Assembly: GCA_029834535.1 (NCBI GenBank)
Contig: JAQMWT010000570.1
Location: forward strand, 62,001-126,000
Length of the DNA stretch: 64,000 nt
Direction: 5' to 3'
DNA from: Chrysophaeum taylorii
Lineage: Eukaryota > Sar > Pelagophyceae > Pelagomonadales > Pelagomonadaceae
This document shows positions 1 to 9,211 of the stretch, one piece after another. A program made the position numbers and the translations under genes. Every line of letters starts with the position of its first letter. The stretch's first letter is position 1. The notes under the pieces were generated by a model. It ran no database searches. It saw only the letters and a list, made by a program, of their open reading frames with translations, and was not told the origin of the DNA.

Positions 1-3000
1 GAAAATAACCACAGAGACGAAGGTTAGAATCGCGACCAAGAACGAGGGCAAGATCTTGAGTACCATTGAGGTAGCGGAGCGTCTGACTCAAGGCGTGCCA
101 GTGCGGCTCTTACCGGGATTGTCCGTAAAACGCGCACACTGATTAACATTCCAAGTGATGTCGGGGCGTGTCATAACAGAAATAAACAAGACACAAGCAA
201 CAATACGACGAAAAGGGATGCGAGCCATATAAAGTTGATCGGGGGAACCGTCTGCAGGACAGTCAGCCGCAGAAAAACGAAGACCTTTTTGGAGCGGGAG
301 TCAGTTTACTGTTGATGAAGAAGCGATGTTCCGTGAGGATTTCACGGATAGCATGTGATTGGTCGATAGCGATCGTGCGACGTGCGCGATCACGCGTGAT
401 GCGAAGACCAACGTAAGTTTGGAAATCGAGTTCGTTGACATCGGTGAAAGCTTTGAAACGCAGCATGAAAGCTTGGTAATGGCCAATGCAATGAGGGGGG
501 GGGTGAGCCACAAGGAGGTCATCAACAACGAGAACAAGGAGCAGAACGACAGTGGAATTAAGCAAGAGTTTGTAGCTGCAAGTGTCACCAGATCCGCGCA
601 CAAAACCACAATCACTGACAAGGAAGCGTTCTAAGTAAAGCCACCAGTTTCGACAAGCTTGTTTGCAACCGTACCAAGAGCGGCGTAGTTTGTAAATGAT
701 TTTGGAGCCATCGTAGGGTTGGCTTGGAGCATAGCCTTCGGGTGGCCAGACATAGATATCTTCTGCAATCGGTGCTTGTATGAAAGCAGAGCTGACATCC
801 AACTTATGCAAATCCCACGGCAACAAAGGTGAGAAAGAAGCGTATAGTGACTATGTCGGCGACAGGAGAATATGTCCCATGGTAGTCAATGCCGTGAAAC
901 TGGGTGTAACCGCGGAAAACGAGACGAGCTTTGTACGATTTGAACCGACCAGATTCATACTTCTTGCGGAGGACCCACTTCAAAGTGCAAATGTTACCAG
1001 AAAAAGTAGAAGGGACGCGAACGACATCCCAGCAACCGAGCTGACCGAGGGAATGATATTCTTTGGCAGTGGCTTGTAACCAGCCAGGACGTTCAGGATT
1101 TGTATGGGCTAAAGCTTCGCGTAAATGAGTGGAAGTGATAGCGCCGTCATCAATGTAGGAATATTGAGAGGTTTCTTCGGAAGCAGAGTAGAGGACACGA
1201 TGGGCTTCGACACATGTTGGGGATCAACAAGGGTGTGGGCGAGACAGGGGGGAAGGAAGACATAATGAACTAACAAACGAAAGCTAGCATAATTAACATA
1301 CAGGGAATGACAAGATGACACAGAATCGTCAAGAGATGACACAGAATCGACATTGCGTTGTGGCAAAACGCCAGGATTGATGGTTTCAGTGACTGTTGTA
1401 GTGGTTTCAGAGTAATGTGCGCTTTTGTCGACTTTGCGCGGTCGGCTCTGTTTGGCTCGACGTGATTGTGCACTTTTCGCTGATGGTAGTGGGTTCATCG
1501 GATGTGAGGGTTCCGGTATTGTTTCTGGGGTGATCAGTCCTGATAAGGCCGGCTCCTGAGCATCAAAAACAGGGGGCAAAGGAGCAACAGCGGAAGACAG
1601 ACGAGGGTCATAGTGGAACAAGTCGGGGAAACGAGAATCCACAAGGGGAGGAGGAAGGGGTTGGGATGACAGGGAAGTCTTACGCAAAGCAAAGCTCTCG
1701 TCAAAAGTGACATCGATGGAAGTATGAATGACTGGACCAGTAGCACGCGGTTGAGAGAAGGATGCGATAACCGGGACCAGCAGAGGGATAGCCAATGAAA
1801 ATTCCAGTAATTGCTTTGGTAGGCCATTTGTCGCCAGTAAGAATGGCGGCGGGGCAGCCCCAAACACGAAGAAAATCGCCGCGAGGCAAGGTTTCGTGTA
1901 ACATTTCGTAAGGTGTCAGGTAACCAGGGTTGGAGGCGTTGGGCATCCGCTTGGAGATGAAGTCTGCCGTCTCCATGGCCCAACGCCGAAAATCAGGTGG
2001 ACGATGTGCATGCACCAAAAGAGTTCGAGTAATATCTGCAGTTGCGCGATGGGAGCGTTCCACAACACCTGAAAAAGCGTGCGCTTGGGAATGTTTGAAC
2101 TGGGCAGCGGGAGAGCGTTTGATGGCGATGTTGTTGCCCAGACAGAAGGTTTCATATTGGCCCATGAGAGATTTGTCACGATCTGTGTAAATAAGGGCGA
2201 TACGGTAGCCAAAGGGTCGAACCACAGAGCACAGGAAAAGGTAGAGTTGACGAGCGTTTGTTAGCGAGTCGTGTCGAGGAGCGAAGTAACGCGTACGGCG
2301 GCGCGTGTGATCATCGACAAAAGTAAGAATTGCACGGTCTTGGTAAATGAAAGAAGGAACGCCGGTGAACATGAGATCGGCGTGGATGATAAGATAGGGC
2401 GCGACAGCACGTGGGCGCGGCAAAACTTCGTTTTCAGGAAGCGAGCTGGGAGCTTGATCACGTGATTTGCGATGGCCAACGTGAACAGCATGCATTTTAC
2501 CCAAAGCACAAGCAGGACAAAAAGAAAGAGACGCGGAACTTGGGAAGAAAGGTGCGCCAACAGCGAGAGAGGACAAACGGCGGATGTAAGAGGGACTATA
2601 ATGACCAAGGCGAGCATGCCACAGGTCGAATGTAAGTTGGGTGCGTTGAGACACAGCGGGAAAGGCGCAAGGGTCGTGTAGGCGAGGGCAGGAAGAAAAT
2701 GCCACAAACGGGGAAACAAAGTCCGTGTAGGGTGCAGCGGTTGTATTGCCGATCCAACAGACGATCAATAGGAGACCACAGCGACGGAGCAGAGGAATGA
2801 CATGATGCGTGATCTGTCGGTGACGCAAGATTCGTCGAGGGTGGGTAGGCCCCATGTCTTGGATCGTATGGCAATCATAACCGGCCTGCTCAAGGGCATG
2901 ATCAGAAAGAATCCGCTTATCACCAAGGCCAGGAGAGATGAGAGTGTGGGGAAATGCAATGTGGATGCCATGAGGGGCGGAAAGAGTGGGTGCTGGGGAT

Positions 3001-4640
3001 GGAAGACCACGATTGTCAATAGGACCGATAGAAGGGAACGTTAAGTGGGCAGTGCCCGTGCCAGAGACAGAGCCAGTGCCAAGAGCAGAGTTGATGGCGT
3101 GTTGTTGGGTGTTGTCGAGGTGAGTAAAACCAGAAGGGGAATTAAAGAGATTGACATTGGCACCCGCATCGTAGACAACAAGACGGAGGTTGTTGTAGTG
3201 AAGATAGTCGCGCTCACGGGCGGTGAGTAGAGCGTTGAGAGCGTTGGTGGAAGACAAGACTTGGTGAACAGTTGGAGATAAGGAGAAAGTATGAAAATCG
3301 AAAGACGGATAGGCGGCAGCAGTGGAAGGTGGGTCAGTAGGGGAAGGCATGGCCGTGGAAGGCGGTACAGAGGGTGTGGTGGAGGGTGGCAACGCAAGAA
3401 GCGGCGGAGAGGGTTGAGATGGGGGCAAGAGTGGTGTTTCGGCAGAGAGGTAGTTTTGGTATAATGGTGGTTTTGGGCGAGGTTGGTATTGGGAATGATG
3501 GGGAGGTCGGGACGTGGCTTGGGAGAGTAAGTAGCGCTGACGCTTGCGACAATCTTTCTCGTAATGACCAGGAATGCCACGAGAGTGACAGATGTCAGTA
3601 GCGCGTGGGCGCTTGGTGATAGGATAGTTGGGTTGGGGAAAAAGACCCCGGTTGTGTGTGTTGTAAAATGGAGGCAGAGGCCTGGAACAACGGGAAGTTG
3701 GGCGGGGACGTTGGCGCGGATTGGAGCGCAAGGGAGTATGGTGACGGGAGCGGCGAAAACATTGAGCAGTAGAATGGTTGCGACGACCACAGATTTGGCA
3801 AAAGGGAGAGTTGGAGTCACTGTAGCGATTGTTGGAGTCACTGTAGCGATTGCGGGGTCCCTTGCTGATAGCAACGTTGACGAGTGTATGCTTGTGTTGG
3901 GCGTGTTCGTAGATTTTTGAGTTGAGGCGATCAACAAAACCATCATATGTTTGCAGTCTAGCATCAAGCGCTATGAGATCTTTGGACAAAATTGAATCAG
4001 GGATTTTCGTTCGTTTGAAGCAATTGCAACGCAGTAGCGTCGGGGAAATCTTGATGATGCCGAGCAACTTGAACTCCGGTAAGATGAACTTGTTGAGAAA
4101 GTTCTCAAGATCATCATCAACATTGTTGCACACCAGCGTATGCAGTGAAGCAATAGCGGATTGAGCTACGCGTTCCCCGTGGCCCATGTAGACATCTGTA
4201 ATGCGCTTGTAAAGCCGCCGCGTGAAGTTCATGTCGCGGTTTTTACGGATGTCTGCACGATCAGTATCATGCATCGGGAGAGCCATGAAGAGGGCAGAGA
4301 GTACCAACAACGTTGTTGCTTGACCCGAAATTCATCTTCAGAGCAGCCAGATTCCGAGATGCTAGTCCAAGTGTCATTGGTCAAGATTGTATGATCGCCG
4401 GTGGAGATGATCATGTTCTCAAGACGACGAGTCCACTGATGAAAGAGATGTCGCTCACCGCTGAAGGCATCGAGTATTTGAGAAAGCGTGCTATCTTTAA
4501 TTTCGATCGAGGACGTGATAGACGACACCGAACCGAACACGTAGCAATGAACTGAAGCCGATGAGGAGTCGCCGTGAAGTCAAGCACAGGGTCGATCGAA
4601 GCGAACGATACCTGCTGCCATGTGAACAACTGGAATGGGG
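1..4640 (-). mobile_element. Ty1/copia LTR retrotransposon, broken fossil, truncated by window edge
   Basis: Read on the minus strand the parts appear in the order gag, protease, integrase, reverse transcriptase, which is diagnostic of Ty1/copia. Visible signatures are two CCHC zinc knuckles in gag, an aspartic protease active site (DAGA), a GAG-pre-integrase HH-CC zinc region followed by the integrase core, and the copia RT start LDVSSAFIQAPI. The RT lies near 260-830, so RNase H and the 3' LTR are beyond the left edge. I could not delimit the 5' LTR; the right boundary is approximate. The element is broken, with roughly two to four interruptions visible in this part. Long open stretches survive, so it is probably a fairly recent insertion. 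Confidence 0.9.
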
Positions 4641-4697
4641 CGTTAGACTAGCGATAAGGGAATGACGTAGGGATACTAGATAATACGTGGTGCAGGG

Positions 4698-4734
4698 CTC
4701 GGGAGAGGTCTGAAGTTAGTTAGTTAGTTAGTTA
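4698..4734 (+). mobile_element. Minimal copy of (TTAG)n-tailed retroposon
   Basis: Only the last 17 nt of the family (CTCGGGAGAGGTCTGAAG, the same 3' end as at 20.2 and 25.1 kb) followed by about five TTAG units. It is bracketed by a 9-bp direct duplication GGTGCAGGG (4689-4697 and 4735-4743). This is the expected product of target-primed reverse transcription with extreme 5' truncation. It sits between the copia fossil and the glycosyltransferase gene. Confidence 0.75.
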
Positions 4735-4851
4735 GGTGCAGGGGTAAATGTCATAGCTTCCGCACAGAATTCGTGGAAAATAAACGTCTGAGGAGGGACC
4801 GTTGGGTCCGTTGAAGGTGAAGAGTTCGGAAAAAAAACTCCCCGTGTATTC

Positions 4852-5988
4852 ATGTCGTTCGTCGTGTTGGCCTTGGGGTGCGCCAGTGTCGCAAGCGAGA
4901 TAGCGACGAACCCGGGGCCGGAGCATGCATCGGCGCGGGCCGCTCGCGCGCAGCGGCAGCTGTTGAGCGCGATGAACCACACGCTTGACGGGAAGGCGTT
5001 GTTCGAAAACCAGTTTCCGCGTGTACTCCATGCCACGGCGAAGCAACCGTACAACCTGGTGCTCCTGACTGTCGCCGACAAGGGGTCCCTCGAGTTCGTG
5101 GCGAATTTTTACTGCAACATGAAGCGGATTGGGGTCGACTACTCGGTACTAGCGAGCATGGACGACAAGATGTACGACTGGGCACTCCGCCAGGGCATTC
5201 CAACGTTTTTTTCGGGGTGGGTGACCGACACCGACGCCACCGAGAGCGGCCACGACAACGAGCAATATGTCTTTGGGAGCCAGGGGTTCCGGTCGGTGAC
5301 AAAGTTCAAGTCGCTCGTCGTGCTCGAACTGGTCAAATTGAACTTCACGGTTCTCCTCTCGGACGTCGACGTCGTCTGGGTCCGGGATCCGCTCTCCTTT
5401 TTCTGGCGACGCCTCGCGACGCAGCACATGTTCATTCAGTCCAACTCGCCCCGACTCCCCGGCGGGAACCGCCTCACGTTCAATTTTTCGCGCGGCCCGG
5501 TGACGCTCACTCACGAAGACGATCTGACGCTGCCGAACCGTCTGAATTCGGGGATTTACTTGATTCCGGGCACCCAGGATGCCATCTCGGCGATGACCGA
5601 GATCACCAACCACGCCAAGGCCTCGCCATACTCCGAGCAGCCGAGCTTCCAGATCGTCCTCTGCAAAACTCCGGGCTTTAAGGTCTCGAACTCGTCCTGC
5701 TTCTACGAGAGGGACGATTTCAAGTTGACCGTGAATATCTTGGACCGCATGCAGTTCCCCTCGGGTGCAGTATTCGCGACCGAAGCCGCGCGCCTCATCG
5801 AAGACGCGACCGTCCACAACGCCCTCGCCATCTCGCCGCCCCTCTATGCCCTCCACTACAACTGGATCCTCGGCCATGCCGAAAAGCGACGTCTCATCGA
5901 CCAGTCCAACTTTTGGCTCCTCAATCACGAAGGCACCACCTGCATCGACCCGTCGTTGACAAAAGGGGAATCACACTCCTCGTTGTGA
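4852..5988 (+). CDS. Putative Golgi nucleotide-sugar transferase, DxD (PF03407-like)
   Basis: 378 residues from an ATG. A hydrophobic N-terminus looks like a signal peptide or anchor (MSFVVLALGCASVA). Residues about 60-340 resemble the nucleotide-diphospho-sugar transferase family that includes plant RRA, XEG113 and MGP4 arabinosyl- and xylosyl-transferases. The family hallmark is SDVDVVWVRDP at about 169-179, the metal/UDP-sugar-binding DxD. Further matches are the upstream VLLTVAD and the downstream NSGIYLIPGT and QPSFQIVL blocks. It probably adds pentose or hexose to a secreted or wall glycan in the Golgi. The sugar donor cannot be told from sequence. Intronless. The short C-terminus after CIDPSL is low complexity. 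Confidence 0.75.
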   Translation: MSFVVLALGCASVASEIATNPGPEHASARAARAQRQLLSAMNHTLDGKALFENQFPRVLHATAKQPYNLVLLTVADKGSLEFVANFYCNMKRIGVDYSVLASMDDKMYDWALRQGIPTFFSGWVTDTDATESGHDNEQYVFGSQGFRSVTKFKSLVVLELVKLNFTVLLSDVDVVWVRDPLSFFWRRLATQHMFIQSNSPRLPGGNRLTFNFSRGPVTLTHEDDLTLPNRLNSGIYLIPGTQDAISAMTEITNHAKASPYSEQPSFQIVLCKTPGFKVSNSSCFYERDDFKLTVNILDRMQFPSGAVFATEAARLIEDATVHNALAISPPLYALHYNWILGHAEKRRLIDQSNFWLLNHEGTTCIDPSLTKGESHSSL

Positions 5989-6058
5989 TGAGCGATGACC
6001 AACCCGAGGTCTCGCTCGCTTCTTCTCTCCCATTTTTTTCTACGCATAATCGCCTATC

Positions 6059-6568
6059 TCAACTGGAAGAGGAAGCGGACTCTTGTGCCTCTTGCGTGAG
6101 GAGTGCGATGTAATCCTCGTAGTAAATTCTACCGGTTTCGAGATCCTTGGCGACCGACATGAACGCCTCGATCTCTTTCTCCCGAAATGGAGTCCCCTTG
6201 GTGATCAGCGCCTCCCTCAACCGGCTCGCCTCAATGTACCCTTTACCCTCGCCGTCGAACACGCGAAACGCCTGCAACAGAACCTCCTCGTTGTCCGGCT
6301 CCCAGTCCCCTTCCGCCAATATCTCCAGCATTTTCGGCTCGAACCGCTCGTACTTGACAAATGCCGACGGCTCGTCCTCCATCATGTCAGGCAAGATCTC
6401 CTTGACCATCGCGCGTTCGGTGGGGTACGCCCCGAGGCATCGCATTATGGTCGACACTTCTTCCTGGATCACACATCCTTTCCGGTCTTTGTCGAACAGC
6501 TGGAACGCCTCGCGAATCTTCTTTTTCGTCTCGACATACCAGCTCTCGTCTTTGCCTTCGGCCGCCAT
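6059..6568 (-). CDS. DRC8: Dynein regulatory complex subunit 8 (EFCAB2-like EF-hand protein)
   Basis: 169 residues from the ATG at 6568 (MAAEGKDESW). The frame stays open upstream but offers only non-ATG starts. It is calmodulin-like with two degenerate EF-hand pairs: AFQLFDKDRKG near the N-terminus and AFRVFDGEGKGYI in the C-terminal half. The pattern AFxxFD..G.V...E..TIMRCLGAYPTE, then EPSAFVKYERF, then IYYEDYIALL follows EFCAB2/DRC8 along its whole length. In flagellates this protein is part of the nexin-dynein regulatory complex on axonemal doublets. Its presence implies a motile flagellum at some life stage. Head-to-head with the DGAT1 gene. Confidence 0.8.
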   Translation of the reverse strand: MAAEGKDESWYVETKKKIREAFQLFDKDRKGCVIQEEVSTIMRCLGAYPTERAMVKEILPDMMEDEPSAFVKYERFEPKMLEILAEGDWEPDNEEVLLQAFRVFDGEGKGYIEASRLREALITKGTPFREKEIEAFMSVAKDLETGRIYYEDYIALLTQEAQESASSSS

Positions 6569-6738
6569 CGGTCGGTGGGCGCTAGAGTCCTTTCGATCCG
6601 TTGAAAAAATCTTTTCGAGGGCCGTTCGGGTCACTGATGATGAGGAAGGAGGGTTTTATTTAGTTAGGGTGATGATGAAACAACTGGTCATGATTGTTGA
6701 TTGTTCGCGAGGTTTTATTTTGCAAACAAAATATTAGA
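6569..6738. promoter_or_regulatory. Shared divergent promoter region (DRC8 / ACBP-PH-DGAT1)
   Basis: Only 170 bp separate the two ATGs, including both 5' UTRs. The segment near 6650-6738 is markedly AT-richer than the flanking coding DNA. No clear TATA box is assigned. Confidence 0.45.
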
Positions 6739-8991
6739 ATGACATCCGAAGCGTTTCGCGACGCCGGGCGGCGGTACCGCGAGGACCCGAGCAAGTTCAG
6801 CGACAAGGAGCGCGTGCGGATGTACGCGTTGTTCAAGCAAGCGACGAGCGGGGACTGTTCGGTTGAGGTGCCGGCGTACGTGGCCCTCCTGAAGGGTGCA
6901 GGGTACGCGTCGTGGCGGCAGCTCGCGGGGGTGCCGCGCGAGGAGGCGGAGCGGTGCTACATCGAGCTCGTGAGGAGCCGGGACCCGAGTTTCGCGGCGA
7001 GTTCGCCGCCGCAGAGGGCGTCGTCCGAAACGGTGAGGTTGAGAATGAGCGACGCGGTGCGGGACATGGACGACGCGGAGATTTCGGCGCCGGTGGCCGG
7101 CAGATCGCGCGAGGAATTGGTAAAGTTGGTCGAGTCGTTGCGGGCGCAGGTCCGGAGGCTGAGCGTGGGTCACGTCGTGAAGGAGGGCGAGTTGACCCGG
7201 TTTCGAGAGACGATGACGGGCAGGGACTGGGCTTCGCGGTGGTTCGAGGTCGTGCCGGGATGGCTGCGGTGCTACCGGTCGCGGAAGCGCGATCTGCGTC
7301 TCGAGGTGTCGCTGCGGCAGGTGGTGCGGGTCGTGGCCGAGGACCGCGGCTCGATTCTCAGAGTGGAATTGAAAGCGCCGACGGGGGACGACGCGCGCGC
7401 GTCGTCCAAAATTGCCCACCTCCGGAGCCTCAGGCTCGCGGCCGTCTCGGACGAGGACCGCGACGACTGGATCGCCTCCATCTCGAGCGCCGTCAAGGCG
7501 GCATCGGCGGGCGATGCCGGCGACCAGACGCCGGCCCCCAAGGTGGCCAGCGAGCTGAAGAAGATGAAGGACCGCGCCGCCAAGCTCCGCCCCGCGCATC
7601 GAGTTTCGAGGCCGTCGCTCCTTTCGACAGACGCCGCCGAACCCCAGTCGTACGCGGGATTTGTGAATCTCATCGGAGTAATTGCGGTCGTCACCAACCT
7701 CCGTACCTTCATGAACGAGTGGCGCTTGATACCGCTCGTGGCGGCTCTGTTCGGCGACGCGGAGGAGGGGCCGCCTCGGTCTCTCGGGTGTGCGCGCCTT
7801 TTCTCGCCGCCGTGGGAGGTGATGGCGGGCGGCGTGGTCCTGGCCGTGGCGGTGCTTTCATCGCTGGTCATCGAACTGCAGGCCGCCGGAGGCCGCATCG
7901 CGCCGCACCGCGCCAACGCGGCGCATGTTGTCGCGTGCGCTTCGTCGCTCGTCGTCCCGACGGCTCTCGTCGCGACGGCTCCCGCCCGGCCCGCCCTCCA
8001 CGCGGCCTGGCTCTTCGCCGTCGTCGTCGCCTGGATGAAACACGTCTCGTGGGCCCACACGAATACGATCCTCCGCACCAACCGGGACGACGACGACCTC
8101 GACGACGACGAGTACCCCCGCAACTTGACGCTAAGGGACCTGCGTCGCTTCTACGCGTATCCGACCCTCGTCTATCAGACCAGCTATCCGCGCAGCCATC
8201 GCGTCCGCAAGCGCTGGCTCTCCAAGCGCATCTTCGAGCTGTTGGTCGTCGTCGCGCTCATGGTTCTCATCGTCACGCAGTTCGTCGCGCCGACGGTCCT
8301 CTCTGTCCGAGCTCTCGATAATCCAGCGGTCGTCCTCGAGCGTCTCTTCGCGCTCGCCATCCCGAACATTGGCGTCTGGCTCCTCGTCTTCGTCGCCGTA
8401 TTCGAGCTCTGGCTTTCGATCCTCGCCGAAGCGACGAGGTTCGGGGATCGGCTTTTTTACCGCGACTGGTGGAACGCCTCAAAAATGGACGAGTATTGGC
8501 GTCACTGGAATCTCCCCGTCCACAACTGGCTCCTCCGCCACGTCTTCTTCCCCGTCCTCGATCTCGGCCTTCCCAAGCCCGCGGCGATGTTCGCGGTCTT
8601 TTTCGTCTCCGCGAGCCTCCACGAGCTCCTCGTCTCGGGCTCTTGCCACGTCCTCAACCTTTGGGTCTTCGCCGCGATGCTCGCCCAGATGCCCCTCATC
8701 GCTCTCACCAACTTTTTGGCCGACAAAATTCCATCCAAGTCCAGGCTCGGCAACGTTCTCTTTTGGATTTCATTCTGCGTCATCGGCCAGCCCCTCTGCA
8801 TCATGATCTACACGCACCAGTTCGTCGCCGTGCACGCCGCCGAGGATGGTGGGACGACGACGTTCCGCGACGACTCAGCACCAGCAGCAGCAGCAGCAGC
8901 AGATTACTACTACGGCGGCGGAAGCAACGTCTCGGGGCCGGTCCCGCTCGTCGCCAACACCTCCGCCTTCATGGGCACTCACGAGCTTTGA
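6739..8991 (+). CDS. DGAT1: Diacylglycerol O-acyltransferase 1 with N-terminal acyl-CoA-binding and PH domains
   Basis: 750 residues from the ATG at 6739. The open frame extends 15 codons further up without a better start. Three modules are seen. Residues about 1-90 are an acyl-CoA-binding domain (RMYALFKQATSGD, then YASWRQLAGVPREEAERCYIELV). About 150-260 is a pleckstrin-homology domain, starting KEGELTRFRETMTGRDWASRWF and ending DDWIASISSAV. From about 300 onward is a multi-span MBOAT acyltransferase of the DGAT1/ACAT type, with FYRDWWNA near 572 and the catalytic His in SASLHELLVSG near 626. It makes triacylglycerol from diacylglycerol and acyl-CoA in the ER membrane. The ACBP module may feed acyl-CoA and the PH domain may read membrane lipid (inference). 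Intronless. The C-terminus carries a short poly-Ala/Tyr tract. Confidence 0.9.
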   Translation: MTSEAFRDAGRRYREDPSKFSDKERVRMYALFKQATSGDCSVEVPAYVALLKGAGYASWRQLAGVPREEAERCYIELVRSRDPSFAASSPPQRASSETVRLRMSDAVRDMDDAEISAPVAGRSREELVKLVESLRAQVRRLSVGHVVKEGELTRFRETMTGRDWASRWFEVVPGWLRCYRSRKRDLRLEVSLRQVVRVVAEDRGSILRVELKAPTGDDARASSKIAHLRSLRLAAVSDEDRDDWIASISSAVKAASAGDAGDQTPAPKVASELKKMKDRAAKLRPAHRVSRPSLLSTDAAEPQSYAGFVNLIGVIAVVTNLRTFMNEWRLIPLVAALFGDAEEGPPRSLGCARLFSPPWEVMAGGVVLAVAVLSSLVIELQAAGGRIAPHRANAAHVVACASSLVVPTALVATAPARPALHAAWLFAVVVAWMKHVSWAHTNTILRTNRDDDDLDDDEYPRNLTLRDLRRFYAYPTLVYQTSYPRSHRVRKRWLSKRIFELLVVVALMVLIVTQFVAPTVLSVRALDNPAVVLERLFALAIPNIGVWLLVFVAVFELWLSILAEATRFGDRLFYRDWWNASKMDEYWRHWNLPVHNWLLRHVFFPVLDLGLPKPAAMFAVFFVSASLHELLVSGSCHVLNLWVFAAMLAQMPLIALTNFLADKIPSKSRLGNVLFWISFCVIGQPLCIMIYTHQFVAVHAAEDGGTTTFRDDSAPAAAAAADYYYGGGSNVSGPVPLVANTSAFMGTHEL

Positions 8992-9037
8992 CTGATTGCG
9001 AATTTCAAATTGGTCAAAAAAATTGGCTTTTGATCGA

Positions 9038-9041
<4 letters not shown>

Positions 9042-9075
<34 letters not shown>

Positions 9076-9170
9076 ATTGTAACTAAGTAATAACCCCCCT
9101 ATTACAACAACGCACAGACGACGACGACGACAAGCTTGACGACGACGACAAGCTTGACGACGACGAAAGT
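9042..9170. repeat. (GAC)n microsatellite and 21-bp minisatellite between convergent genes
   Basis: A pure run of about eleven GAC/ACG triplets (9042-9076) is followed by imperfect copies of GACGACGACGACAAGCTT (9117-9170). It lies between the 3' ends of DGAT1 and the downstream glycosyltransferase. Confidence 0.8.
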
Positions 9171-9211
9171 GCACCCTTTATATGAGGCTGACGATGTGAT
9201 GGCGGACGGAG

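Noticed and set aside
4717-4734. TTAG repeats as telomere-like DNA
   Set aside because: Short, internal, bounded by a target duplication, and the unit is TTAG, not TTAGGG; it is a retroposon tail.
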